From positions 1-60,944 of the forward strand of contig JAFDYN010000004.1 of assembly GCA_018267385.1 (NCBI GenBank): 60,944 nucleotides of DNA, in the 5' to 3' direction. Within the stretch, counting starts at the first letter, position 1, and every line of letters begins with the position of its first letter. The notes beneath the pieces are model-generated. The model had not been told where the DNA came from and did no database searches. It worked only from the letters and a program-made list of their open reading frames with translations. Origin of the DNA: Bacteroidota bacterium (GTDB lineage Bacteria; Bacteroidota; Bacteroidia; Chitinophagales; LD1). This document shows positions 26,249 through 34,338 of this stretch, piece after piece. The translations under genes were made by a program, and so were the position numbers.

Positions 26249-27088
26249 ATGAAACAGCAGTCAATGACAGATCAGGAAAAGATAAAATCTTATTACAGCC
26301 AGTTTGATGAATGGGCGCGTCTCGATACTGCTGAAGGAAGATTGGAGTTTGATATCTTGCTAAACCTCATCGAGCAGTATTTACCTAAGGGATGTACAGT
26401 ATTGGATCTGGGTGGCGGGCCTGGCCGTTATACAGCGGCACTTTCCCTGCGCGGCTACGATATGCATCTGGCAGACCTTTCTCCGGATCTCATAGAGACT
26501 GCAAAGATCAAATTGAAGGAGCACGGTGATCCTGCCTTTATCAAAAGTATATCTGTGGCTGATGCCCTAGATCTCAAGAGGTATGGAAGCGAAAGTTTCG
26601 ATGCAGTGTTGCTCCTGGGGCCACTCTACCATCTCACCTCCGCGTCCGAAATTCAAACCTGTCTGACAGAGGTGTGTAGAGTCCTGCGGTCAGGTGGCAT
26701 TTTGATAGCGGCCTACATACCCCGGCTATCAGGCATCAGAAGTGTATTGGCCCGAGCGCTATACCAGTCAGGGCAGGCAGATGCAGATACCCTGCACGAG
26801 CTGGTGGAGACAGGACGCTTTCGCAATAAAAGCAGCGAGGGATTTCAGGAAGGGTATTTCCTCAAAACAGAGATGCTAGAGTCGCTCATGAGCGAGGCCG
26901 GGCTCCGGAAACTGGCTGTCCGCTCTGTGCGAGGCATAGGAAATGGCATGGAAGCAACCATACTGACCGCTCAAGAAAAAGATCACCAGCTATACACGTG
27001 TATCATTGACATGATCCGGTCCACTGCAGCAGACCCGGCAGTGATAGATAGTAGCGGACATGCCGTATATATCGGCTCCAAAGACTAA
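26249..27088 (+). CDS. class I SAM-dependent methyltransferase
   Basis: 279 residues. The Methyltransf_11/25-type core has motif I VLDLGGGPGRYTAALSLRGY (about 51-70), an acidic strand HLADLSPDLIETAK, and motif IV FDAVLLLGPLYHLTS followed by the post-motif EVCRVLRSGGILIAAYIP. The start could be the first ATG or the one five codons on (MTDQEK). The substrate is unknown. It overlaps the 5' end of nothing real; the next gene starts 65 bases after its stop. Confidence 0.88.
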   Translation: MKQQSMTDQEKIKSYYSQFDEWARLDTAEGRLEFDILLNLIEQYLPKGCTVLDLGGGPGRYTAALSLRGYDMHLADLSPDLIETAKIKLKEHGDPAFIKSISVADALDLKRYGSESFDAVLLLGPLYHLTSASEIQTCLTEVCRVLRSGGILIAAYIPRLSGIRSVLARALYQSGQADADTLHELVETGRFRNKSSEGFQEGYFLKTEMLESLMSEAGLRKLAVRSVRGIGNGMEATILTAQEKDHQLYTCIIDMIRSTAADPAVIDSSGHAVYIGSKD

Positions 27089-27152
27089 GTCCGCCTTTGC
27101 TGCATTCGTTCAATTTTTGCATACCTTGGATCCTGATTTAAAAGCCATACAT

Positions 27153-27923
27153 ATGAGATACCTGATCCTCACCGTTCTACTCGCGCTGACAGCTACGGCA
27201 GATGCCCGTGGCGATAAAGTAAAGTACAAAGACCAGTCTGCTGATATAGGCGATGCCTCTATCCGTATAGTAGACGCTGTGGCTACAGACGCCTATACCA
27301 AGTTTAAGATACGCGTAGCCAATAAAGGCAGTGAGACCATGGTGCTGAAGGCACAGGATATCATCTTTGTGGTGAATGGCAAGGAATATAAGCCCGCCTC
27401 TGAGAAACCGCTGACCATCGCACCGGGCGGCGAGGAGAGCCGCGTGGTGAATGTAGAGGGGCCGGGCATGACGGTAGATAAATATAGTGTGCGCATAGGC
27501 AGCCTCTACAAGGTCAAAACTGACGGCGGCCCTGTGCGTGTACCGGACTTTAAACTGCCAGCATCAGCGAACGACTTTACCGCAGGTGGATTCAAATGCA
27601 CACTGACCAAGCAGGTGCGCAAGACAGATGTGACGGAGATCGTGTTTGACTGCTACTACTCGGGCAGCAAACTAGGCCTGGTAGATCCCGGCAAGGTCTC
27701 TCTGAAAATGCCCAACGGCAAGACCTATGCTAATGGTCACCGCAGCCGTCCACTCACGCTGGAGAAAGGCCAGAAGGACGACTTCAAACTGGTATGGAAA
27801 AACGTTCCGGTATCTGATGGCGATATGCAGTTTGCAGAGATGTACATCCAGTTTGGCGATGCCTTTAGCGATGCACACCTGGAGAAGATGGCTGAGCAGA
27901 CTATAGAGATGGAAAAGGAGTAG
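27153..27923 (+). CDS. secreted hypothetical protein
   Basis: 256 residues from the ATG giving MRYLILTVLLALTATADARG, a signal peptide. The mature part is all-beta in appearance, with two related sections. The first (about 30-120) is of the type TKFKIRVANKGSETMVLKAQDIIFVVNGKEYKP, an Ig-like or DUF4352-like fold. The second (about 140-245) has TEIVFDCYYSGSKLGLVDPGKVSLKMPNGKTY and a final tract MQFAEMYIQFGDAFSD. No anchoring motif. I do not recognise a named family. A terminator follows at 27948. Confidence 0.65.
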   Translation: MRYLILTVLLALTATADARGDKVKYKDQSADIGDASIRIVDAVATDAYTKFKIRVANKGSETMVLKAQDIIFVVNGKEYKPASEKPLTIAPGGEESRVVNVEGPGMTVDKYSVRIGSLYKVKTDGGPVRVPDFKLPASANDFTAGGFKCTLTKQVRKTDVTEIVFDCYYSGSKLGLVDPGKVSLKMPNGKTYANGHRSRPLTLEKGQKDDFKLVWKNVPVSDGDMQFAEMYIQFGDAFSDAHLEKMAEQTIEMEKE

Positions 27924-27947
27924 ATCCGGACGCTAAATCTTTTAAGG

Positions 27948-27980
27948 AAAGGCTGCCTGCGGGCGGCCTTTTTTCATTTG
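27948..27980 (+). terminator. terminator
   Basis: AAGGC-GCC / GGC-GCCTT stem (27949-27957 and 27962-27970) with a TGCG loop and six Ts, 25 bases after the preceding stop. Confidence 0.85.
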
Positions 27981-28088
27981 AGGCAGCCTTGACCAATGTC
28001 ACCCTCACACTTGACTGCGATCAGTGGTAAAGACATGACACTTATGTCATTTTGTATCAGATCTTATTATCCACCCTAAACTATTATC

Positions 28089-29558
28089 ATGAAACAGACT
28101 TTAAAATATCTTTTTGCCACTGGCTGCTTTGCGGCCCTCGTGACGCAATCTGTGGCCCAGGTGCAGGTGCAGCAGGCCGATGTGGTCGTCTCCTCTCAGG
28201 ACCTGAGGCAAACTAATGCAGTCGTTTTGCAGCAGGTAGCTTTCCCCTCTCATGCTGCGGGCACCTTTGTGGTCCGCTTTGATGGTACATGCTATGCAGA
28301 TTCCGGTGACAGGATGATCATGGCCGCCAGCCATGATCGCGACTGGGGTGTAGATGATGGGAACGTAGGCATAGAGATAGCCAATGCCAATACAGAAAGC
28401 CGTGGCTTCTCGCATACGCGCATCTATACGCTCGCCGCTGGGAGTGATACCTTCTTTGCCGTAGGCCAGAATTACGTTCATACATCTGGTAGTGGTATAG
28501 CCTCAGTCTATGGCAGCCTGACGGTAGAGTTCTGGCCAGCTACGGGACCGGTGGTAGGCTCTTCTGACTTTCAGTGGAGTGGCAACCTATCCGGACCACA
28601 GCAGCAGATGGATACACTGGCTGTGAGCAATGCTCCAAACGGAAAAGTATTCATACATGTAGACGGCCAGGCAGGCTCAGACCCCGGAGACCGGATAGTC
28701 TGCACCGCCAACGACGCCCCCTCCTGGCTGGTGGGTGCGGGAAGTGTAGCATTCATGTCCTATAGTACGTCACAGCGTACCAATCCATACACCCACAGCA
28801 GGATACGCAATGCCTCCGGCGCTGAAACCTACTATGCGATGGGAGCCAATGTAGTAGACGTATCAGGATCGGGCAATGCTACATTCTATGGCAATCTGAG
28901 TGCGGAGTTCTTTCCGGCCAGTGGCAGCGCTATGATAGACAATACTGAACTGAGCATGCAAGGACTGAATGTAAGAGGCGGACCTGTGGCCATGGACTCG
29001 GTCACTATCAATGCAGGCTCAGCAGGATATGCGCTCGTGCTGTTTGACGGATACATCACCTCCTCTCCGGGAGATCATATCACCCTGGCTGCAAGTAATA
29101 CCCGTGGATGGACCGTCAATGCGGGCAATACGACAGTAAGCGCATTGTCGTCTGCCAATCCATTCAATGTATTTTCTCACTCGCGCCTCTATCCGGTAGC
29201 CGCCGGCACACATACATTCTATGCTGTAGCAGAAAACTATATCGGCACTACGGGTACCGGTACGATCAATATAGACGCAAACCTGATCGTAAAATACTAT
29301 CCGGCTGTCGGCGTGGCTATAGATGAACTGAGACGGGACATGACATTCGCCATCTATCCCAATCCCGCCGCGGGCTATGTGATAGTGCATAGCAGCGCTA
29401 CGGATGCAGGAGATATCACCCTGCAGGACCTCTCCGGCAGGACTGTACGCCTACAGCCATCATCTGCTACTGACACGCGCATAGACATCTCTGACCTACC
29501 CGCAGGTATGTACCTGGTACACCAGGGAGACCATGTGCGCAAGCTGGTGAAAGAATAA
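28089..29558 (+). CDS. secreted protein with three tandem repeats and a T9SS sorting domain
   Basis: 489 residues. A signal peptide ends at QSVAQ (about 24). Three repeats of about 120 residues follow (about 35-150, 165-280 and 290-405). Each has the plan G-x-[FY]-[VA]-[LV]-x-[FV]-D-G, GDRI or GDHI, W-x-V-x-x-G, then a SHTRIY or SHSRLY motif, an AG-x-x-TFxAVxxNYV stretch and a final [VI]-[EK]-[FY]-[FWY]-PA. A type A T9SS sorting domain closes the protein (AIYPNPAAGYVIVHS ... GMYLVHQGDHVRKLVKE). Its repeats suggest a beta-sandwich surface protein of unknown ligand. Confidence 0.85.
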   Translation: MKQTLKYLFATGCFAALVTQSVAQVQVQQADVVVSSQDLRQTNAVVLQQVAFPSHAAGTFVVRFDGTCYADSGDRMIMAASHDRDWGVDDGNVGIEIANANTESRGFSHTRIYTLAAGSDTFFAVGQNYVHTSGSGIASVYGSLTVEFWPATGPVVGSSDFQWSGNLSGPQQQMDTLAVSNAPNGKVFIHVDGQAGSDPGDRIVCTANDAPSWLVGAGSVAFMSYSTSQRTNPYTHSRIRNASGAETYYAMGANVVDVSGSGNATFYGNLSAEFFPASGSAMIDNTELSMQGLNVRGGPVAMDSVTINAGSAGYALVLFDGYITSSPGDHITLAASNTRGWTVNAGNTTVSALSSANPFNVFSHSRLYPVAAGTHTFYAVAENYIGTTGTGTINIDANLIVKYYPAVGVAIDELRRDMTFAIYPNPAAGYVIVHSSATDAGDITLQDLSGRTVRLQPSSATDTRIDISDLPAGMYLVHQGDHVRKLVKE

Positions 29559-29584
29559 ACTGTATCCCTCTATTCCTCATATGA

Positions 29585-29620
29585 CGAGCCGGAGTTTTCT
29601 CCGGCTTGTCTGTTTTGGGG
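29585..29620 (+). terminator. terminator
   Basis: AGCCGGAG-TTTT-CTCCGGCT stem-loop (29587-29606), followed by a moderately T-rich stretch. It lies 29 bases after the stop of the repeat protein. Confidence 0.7.
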
Positions 29621-29662
29621 CATGGCATACAGTTTGGTGCATATCAGCAAAGCAATATCATC

Positions 29663-30040
29663 ATGGTCACACAGATAGCAGGCCTGGCAGGCAATACGGT
29701 GGGGTTTACCCTCACAGGAAACATCACAAAAGAACACTATGACACGATCATCATACCGGCCATAGATCAGGCCAACGGCAATGGCCCTCATATCAATCTG
29801 CTGCTGGTGATCAATACAGACCTATCCAACTTTACGATGGGTGCGTGGATGAAAGATGCACTGGTAGGCCTCCAGAACCTGACCCGATTCAACAAGGTGG
29901 CTGTGGTATCTGGTTCCCATCTGGTCCGGAACATGACCTCTATGGCCAATATGATCGTGCCGGGTGAGTACAAATACTTTCTCCCTACGGAAGAGAACGA
30001 AGCGAAGGTCTGGGTGTCAGAAAGTGACGGTAGGATCTGA
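29663..30040 (+). CDS. SpoIIAA-like STAS/SEC14 domain protein
   Basis: 125 residues from the ATG giving MVTQIAGLAG; the frame is open further up only by a TTG inside the terminator. The pattern of PF11964 is visible: GFTLTGNITKEHYDTIIIPAIDQA, INLLLVINTDLSNFTMGAWMKDALVGL, FNKVAVVSGSH and a closing PGEYKYFLPTEENEAKVWV. It is a small cytosolic alpha/beta protein; the family role (STAS-like, anion or lipid binding) is not settled. Convergent with porD. Confidence 0.82.
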   Translation: MVTQIAGLAGNTVGFTLTGNITKEHYDTIIIPAIDQANGNGPHINLLLVINTDLSNFTMGAWMKDALVGLQNLTRFNKVAVVSGSHLVRNMTSMANMIVPGEYKYFLPTEENEAKVWVSESDGRI

Positions 30041-30160
30041 ACGAGCTACTCCAGGTGTACGTGCTGCAGCCGGCCGGCCGATAGGATATAAAGACTATAG
30101 GGTTGAGATAGACTGCTGATGAGCTTTGATCGTTTTTGCTATCAGCATAGAATAGCTTTG

Positions 30161-31087
30161 CTAGCCTTTTATGATCTTGTCATACTTGGTCCCGTTAGCC
30201 GGGTCCAGTCGCTTCAGGATATTGATGGCCTCGGTCTTTTCTCCGGCGTCAGCGCCCTGAAAGATACTGACCAGTTCATCGCCCTTGGCCTGGAGGAAGA
30301 GAATGACGAGTACGTTGTTTGGATAGTCTTTGAAGGTCTTGTCCAGTGTACGCAGTGACTGGAGGATACCCGCGCGGGCGACTGTGGGATCATCAAAGAA
30401 ATTGTCCATGCCGAGGCGGTGGTACTCATAGATCACCTGCTTGAAGCCGTCAAACTTGGCACCCTGCAGGAAGCTGATGATGTTGTACCGGTTCTTATTG
30501 CCACTCACAGGGTTATTGTCAAATGGCTTCCATCCCCTTGATTCATTGCCACCCTGCGGCACAGCATTCATGATCTGCTCCGCCATAGCAAAGTACCTGG
30601 TGCCGCCGCCTTTGGCCATACTCTCATAGTCCAGCCCGATGATCAGGTAGGCATAGTAGGCCAGCACAGAGGTAAGGTTTGACTGGTACTGGTTGATATT
30701 AAAATCAAGCGGCGTATTGGGCGAATAGGTGAAGACAAAGTCCAGGTCGCGGAAGTTGAGCATCGGCGAGTTATACGTACTATTGAACGCCGGGCGCGCA
30801 GCCTGTATGGTGATAGAGCCGGTGTACTGGTCCTGGTTTTCCACCCCATCCAGCTGTATGTAGAGCGAGCAGTCTATGCGCTCCTCCGGTGCGAATACAT
30901 CCTGTGTCCAGGCGCGCTGATTCATAAAGTCCGTCATGGCGCCCTGCAGTGTCTGGAATACAGACGGGTCTACGCCGGTTATCTTCTGAGAGTTGAGCTG
31001 TATGGTGCACTTCAGCTCCTGGGCTGTGAGGTGCCGGGAGAATATCAGGAGCGCTATCAAAAAGCCCAAAGGTCTTGCCATTCGCAT
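30161..31087 (-). CDS. porD: T9SS-associated protein PorD (DUF4835)
   Basis: 308 residues. The signal peptide ends at HLTAQ, and the mature protein begins QELKCTIQLNSQKITG, the usual start of DUF4835. Other family landmarks are FAPEERIDCSLYIQL, NFRDLDFVFTYSPNTPLDF, VLAYYAYLIIGLDYESM and GGTRYFAMAEQI. This periplasmic/outer-membrane family is named PorD in current annotations and is linked to the type IX secretion system. It shares TAATG with the stop of coaB (one-base overlap), so it is translated from the same message. The gene neighbourhood bamD-rpoZ-coaBC-porD is conserved in the phylum. Confidence 0.88.
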   Translation of the reverse strand: MRMARPLGFLIALLIFSRHLTAQELKCTIQLNSQKITGVDPSVFQTLQGAMTDFMNQRAWTQDVFAPEERIDCSLYIQLDGVENQDQYTGSITIQAARPAFNSTYNSPMLNFRDLDFVFTYSPNTPLDFNINQYQSNLTSVLAYYAYLIIGLDYESMAKGGGTRYFAMAEQIMNAVPQGGNESRGWKPFDNNPVSGNKNRYNIISFLQGAKFDGFKQVIYEYHRLGMDNFFDDPTVARAGILQSLRTLDKTFKDYPNNVLVILFLQAKGDELVSIFQGADAGEKTEAINILKRLDPANGTKYDKIIKG

Positions 31088-31737
31088 TATAGCTGAGTTT
31101 CTATATAGTCTAAGATATCAGATGCTACATCTGATTTTGCCTTCAGATCAAAGGTAACCACATTTCCCTTCTTATCCACTATGGTGACCTTATTGGTGTC
31201 ATGCTGGAAGCCCGCTCCCGCATCTTTGAGGGAATTTAACACGATCATGTCGAGGTTCTTTTTCTCCAGTTTTGACTGTGCATTGGCCAGCTCATTGTCT
31301 GTCTCCAGCGCAAAGCCTACGCAGACCTGACCTTCCCTTTTGCCACGGCCCAGCTCGTAGGCTATGTCTTTGGTCTTGACCAGCTCGAGTGTAAACTCTC
31401 CCTCCTGCTTCTTGATCTTGCTGGTGGCGGGATGCTTGGGTGTATAGTCTGCTACGGCCGCTGCGAATATGATAACATCGCTGGCTGCGAAATATTGTGT
31501 GCAGGCGGTATACATGTCAGCCGCAGAGACCACCTCTACCACCGAGATGGCAGGCGAGATGCCGTATGCCTGCGTGGGACCCTTGACCAGTGTGACGCTG
31601 GCGCCGCGGCTGAGGCACTCCTCAGCCAGTGCGATGCCCATCTTGCCGGTAGAGAAATTGCTGATGTACCTGACGGGATCTATCGGCTCGCGAGTGGGGC
31701 CTGCGGTGATGAGGACCTTTTGAGATGCTATCTTCAA
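31087..31737 (-). CDS. coaB: phosphopantothenate-cysteine ligase half of CoaBC
   Basis: 216 residues covering exactly the C-terminal half of the usual CoaBC fusion. It begins KVLITAGPTREPIDPVRYIS (7-26), with N27 in ISNFSTGKMG as the CTP-site residue. The ATSKIKKQEGEF stretch carries the lysine needed for the cysteine-adding step. It joins cysteine to 4'-phosphopantothenate using CTP in CoA synthesis. The decarboxylase half (CoaC) is a separate gene at 33267-33800, 1.5 kb away, with two genes on the other strand in between. Nothing is missing from either half. A new start codon has been gained at the domain linker. Confidence 0.9.
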   Translation of the reverse strand: MKIASQKVLITAGPTREPIDPVRYISNFSTGKMGIALAEECLSRGASVTLVKGPTQAYGISPAISVVEVVSAADMYTACTQYFAASDVIIFAAAVADYTPKHPATSKIKKQEGEFTLELVKTKDIAYELGRGKREGQVCVGFALETDNELANAQSKLEKKNLDMIVLNSLKDAGAGFQHDTNKVTIVDKKGNVVTFDLKAKSDVASDILDYIETQL

Positions 31738-31861
31738 GTGCTGTAGCGAAATGCTGTTTGGTCAAATATCCTGCAAAATATAGAATAATAAAGGCGATAT
31801 AGGCTTAATATCACTTTGATAAAAAATATCTGCGGAAGTTTTTATAAATCAAAACCATTTA

Positions 31862-31869
31862 TAGATTTG
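31862..31869 (+). promoter_or_regulatory. candidate -7 box of the insert genes
   Basis: TAGATTTG fits TAnnTTTG and lies 37 bases upstream of the small lipoprotein ATG; the -33 side is only a T-rich run (31840-31844). It would drive the lipoprotein and perhaps the MauE-thioredoxin gene away from coaB. Confidence 0.35.
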
Positions 31870-31905
31870 TAATATTCAATCACCCAAATCAAAATTAAAA
31901 CGCCC

Positions 31906-32118
31906 ATGAAAAAGATGTTTTACGTAGCTGCCGTAGCAGCGCTTTTCGCAGCTGCTTCCTGCAGCAAGTCTACCACCGGCAGCTACACTTGTGTATGCAA
32001 GCAGAACGGTACACAGATCTCCTCTACCACGCTCACAAATGTGACAAGGGACCAGGCTAACACAGCCTGCACCAGCGCCGGTAGCACATCAGCAGGCATC
32101 ACCTGCTCTCTGCAATAA
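31906..32118 (+). CDS. small cysteine-rich lipoprotein
   Basis: 70 residues. The lipobox is LFAAASC, so the precursor is cleaved at C19 and the mature lipoprotein has about 52 residues. Four more cysteines (C29, C31, C55, C67) sit in GSYTCVCKQNG, NTACTSAG and ITCSL, enough for two disulphides. No charged catalytic residues stand out. It is followed after 70 bases by a fused MauE/thioredoxin protein on the same strand, a plausible disulphide-handling partner. A strong hairpin lies between them, so transcripts may be partly separated. Confidence 0.75.
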   Translation: MKKMFYVAAVAALFAAASCSKSTTGSYTCVCKQNGTQISSTTLTNVTRDQANTACTSAGSTSAGITCSLQ

Positions 32119-32137
32119 GTTTATCTGAATTTATTGA

Positions 32138-32170
32138 TAAGAGGGGCACTGGTTGCCCCTCTTATTTTTA
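32138..32170 (+). terminator. terminator between lipoprotein and MauE-thioredoxin gene
   Basis: 11-bp stem TAAGAGGGGCA/TGCCCCTCTTA (32138-32148 and 32154-32164) followed by TTTTTATAT. Read-through past it would be needed for the MauE-thioredoxin gene to share the lipoprotein promoter. Confidence 0.88.
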
Positions 32171-32187
32171 TATCCTTTCTTTATACC

Positions 32188-33138
32188 ATGACACTCCCGA
32201 AGCTCACTGCCGGCCAGGCGGTTTCTATCGTGCTCTCTATCCTGCTCGGCGCGGTATTCCTTTTCTCCGGCTATACGAAGCTCTATCCGATAGAGCCTTT
32301 TGAATACACCTTTGTAGACCTGGGTGTGGCCGGCTGGAATACGGCTCCTTTTGTAGCCCGGCTGCTGATAGGGCTGGAGTTTTGCTGTGGCGCGCTGCTC
32401 ATTATAAACTTCCGCCTGAGGCGCTTCACCCTGCCACTGGTGTCGGGGCTGCTGGTCGCCTTTTGCATCTACCTGACTGCCGTGCTGATCAGCAAGGGGA
32501 ATAGCGGCAACTGCGGGTGTTTCGGCGAGTACCTGACCATGACGCCACTGGAGGCTATAGCCAAGAACATAGGCCTGCTGCTGCTCTGCGGCCTGATCTA
32601 TGTGATGACCGCTCCCATGGAGGTGCGGTATATGAAGCACCTGGCTGCAGCTCTCTGTATAGTCGGCCTGGGGCTGCCTTTTATTTTAAATGTAGTGGAC
32701 CTGCAGAGCTCTAAAAACCTACAGCCCGAGTCTGTGAACTATAAGGTGCCGCTGGAGATACTCTATGAGACCAAGAACCCCAGGAATACCAAACCCGATA
32801 TAGAGCTCAGGACGGGCAAGCATATCATAGCCTACCTGAGCCTGACCTGCCCGCACTGCAAGATAGCTGCGCAGAAGATACATGTGCTGCACAAAGAGGA
32901 CCCTTCTATCCCCTTCTATATCGTGCTGAACGGCAAGCGCGAGCTATACGAACCCTACCTCAAGACCTACGGGCTGGAAGATATCCCCCATGAGCTGTTT
33001 TTCGGGCCGGAGGAGTTTATGAAGATGTCAGGTGCGACCTTTCCGCAGATACTATGGGTCAATAACAGTATCGTGGAGAAGAAGGGGGGCTACTTTCAAC
33101 TGAACCAGAAGACCATAGACGACTGGCTGAAAGAGTGA
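32188..33138 (+). CDS. MauE/DoxX-type membrane protein fused to thioredoxin
   Basis: 316 residues from the ATG giving MTLPKLTAGQ. The N-terminal half has four or five membrane helices (about 10-30, 55-75, 83-103, 125-143, 150-170) with the MauE/DoxX-type sequence FLFSGYTKLYPIEPFEY and a conserved NCGCFGEYL (C109, C111) at the end of helix 3. The C-terminal half is a thioredoxin fold: LSLTCPHCKIAAQKIHVLHK with the redox pair C221/C224, and SGATFPQILWVNNS with the cis-Pro loop. The membrane cysteines and CPHC could form a disulphide relay. It lies between coaC and coaB on the opposite strand, which splits that gene. Confidence 0.85.
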   Translation: MTLPKLTAGQAVSIVLSILLGAVFLFSGYTKLYPIEPFEYTFVDLGVAGWNTAPFVARLLIGLEFCCGALLIINFRLRRFTLPLVSGLLVAFCIYLTAVLISKGNSGNCGCFGEYLTMTPLEAIAKNIGLLLLCGLIYVMTAPMEVRYMKHLAAALCIVGLGLPFILNVVDLQSSKNLQPESVNYKVPLEILYETKNPRNTKPDIELRTGKHIIAYLSLTCPHCKIAAQKIHVLHKEDPSIPFYIVLNGKRELYEPYLKTYGLEDIPHELFFGPEEFMKMSGATFPQILWVNNSIVEKKGGYFQLNQKTIDDWLKE

Positions 33139-33139
33139 T

Positions 33140-33245
33140 CACCTCACCTATCTGCCCTGCCTACCGGTAGGCAGGCTTTGGCATCCTTCCGCTCCGAAAG
33201 AGATGAAAGAGCTCCTTATTTGAAATTACTTTTATATGTCAGTTT
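33140..33245. repeat. palindromic intergenic element
   Basis: CACCTCACCTATCTGCCCTG, then GCCTACCGGTAGGC (perfect 14-base palindrome at about 33160-33173), then a CCGCTCC side. It is a variant of the CCTCACCC-type repeat also seen at 42401 and 47455. Confidence 0.45.
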
Positions 33246-33266
33246 CAGCATGGGCTATGCAGTATG

Positions 33267-33800
33267 CTAAGCACTCAGCAGTGCTACAATAGCCTCCGGC
33301 TCGGCCATGCGGCCATCGCCTACCAGGCCGCTGGCCAGCTCACCATTCTCTACCGGTATAAGTGTATTGCCGTAGGAACGGAGGAGCTCTATATTCCTCT
33401 TTGTAGCCGGGTGCTGCCACATATCCAGGTCCATGGCCGGGGCAAAGTACACCGGGCATTTGGCAGAGAGATAGGTGGCCAGCAGCATATTATCACACTG
33501 GCCTGTGGCCATTTTTGCGATGGTATTGGCAGAGGCGGGGGCTATGAGCATGAGGTCTGCCCAGAGGCCTAGCTCTACGTGATTATTCCATGTATGGCTG
33601 TCATTCTGCAGGTGGCTGATGACCGGACTCTTGCTCAGCACAGAGAGGGTGAGCGGCGTGATGAAGTCTGCCGCAGCGGAGGTCATGATGACGCGTACGT
33701 CAGCACCGGCCTTGACCAGCAGGCGCACGAGGATGGCGCTCTTGTAGGCTGCTATGCTGCCTGTGACGCCGAGGATGATCTTTTTGCCGGTGAGACTCAT
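33267..33800 (-). CDS. coaC: phosphopantothenoylcysteine decarboxylase half of CoaBC
   Basis: 177-residue flavin-dependent HFCD protein that decarboxylates phosphopantothenoylcysteine in CoA synthesis. The FMN-binding GVTGSIAAYKSAILVRLL lies at 11-28, the catalytic H74 is in NNHVELGLWADLML, PASANTIAKMATGQCDNM is at 88-105 and the substrate loop PAMDLDMW at 121-128. The last motif reads D where the E. coli enzyme has N; I believe this is normal in Bacteroidota. The gene ends where the CoaB domain would start in the usual fusion; CoaB is separate at 31087. It is downstream of rpoZ. Confidence 0.92.
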   Translation of the reverse strand: MSLTGKKIILGVTGSIAAYKSAILVRLLVKAGADVRVIMTSAAADFITPLTLSVLSKSPVISHLQNDSHTWNNHVELGLWADLMLIAPASANTIAKMATGQCDNMLLATYLSAKCPVYFAPAMDLDMWQHPATKRNIELLRSYGNTLIPVENGELASGLVGDGRMAEPEAIVALLSA

Positions 33801-33862
33801 TGTGATTTGAAAATCAGGTAATTTGACGATTTGAAAATGGCTATCAATGATCTAATGCCGAA

Positions 33863-33900
33863 TACATTTTAGCCACATAGAACACATAGAGACATAGAAA
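33863..33900. repeat. dispersed 38-bp repeat, copy 1
   Basis: TACATTTTAGCCACATAGAA and the following CACATAGAGACATAGAAA. A second copy with three differences lies at 36682-36719. It contains three CATAGA words. Both copies are intergenic. Confidence 0.65.
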
Positions 33901-34005
33901 ATAAAGCAATATAAAACGTCAGGTCGTGCTATCTAAGCGCAAAAAGCGCAAGGGCCGGTTTGTGTATGCGGTACTTGCGCTTTGCTATATCTTTTTAGAG
34001 CCGGA

Positions 34006-34338
34006 TTACTGCTGATCGGTATAGCGATAGCTGATCTGGTCATCCTGAAACTCCTTCATAGCAAGGATAGTAGGATGAGGCAGCTTCTCATAAAACTTTG
34101 AGATCTCGATCTGCTCCCTATTCTCATGGATCTCCTCCAGTGTATCGGTATGAGAGGCAAAGTCCTCCAGTTTGCCGTGCAGTTCCATCTTGAGGTCTGC
34201 GCCGATCTGGTTGGCCCTCTTGGCTATGACAGCGATAGACTCATAGGTGTTTTGAGTCTTTTTAGCCAGTTTTTCGAGGTTTTGGGTCTCGATCAGCGGG
34301 CTGATCTGTGTCATTTTGATCTTCTTACTTTTGTCCAT
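34006..34338 (-). CDS. rpoZ: RNA polymerase omega subunit, Bacteroidota type
   Basis: 110 residues with the divergent Bacteroidota omega plan: KTQNTYESIAVIAKRANQIG (the omega helix with R-A-x-Q-I) and the C-terminal ISKFYEKLPHPTILAMKEFQ, typical of the phylum's RpoZ. It binds and stabilises the beta' subunit. The gene overlaps the end of bamD by 14 bases and is followed by coaC, the order expected for bamD-rpoZ-coaBC. No odd residues are seen. Confidence 0.88.
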   Translation of the reverse strand: MDKSKKIKMTQISPLIETQNLEKLAKKTQNTYESIAVIAKRANQIGADLKMELHGKLEDFASHTDTLEEIHENREQIEISKFYEKLPHPTILAMKEFQDDQISYRYTDQQ

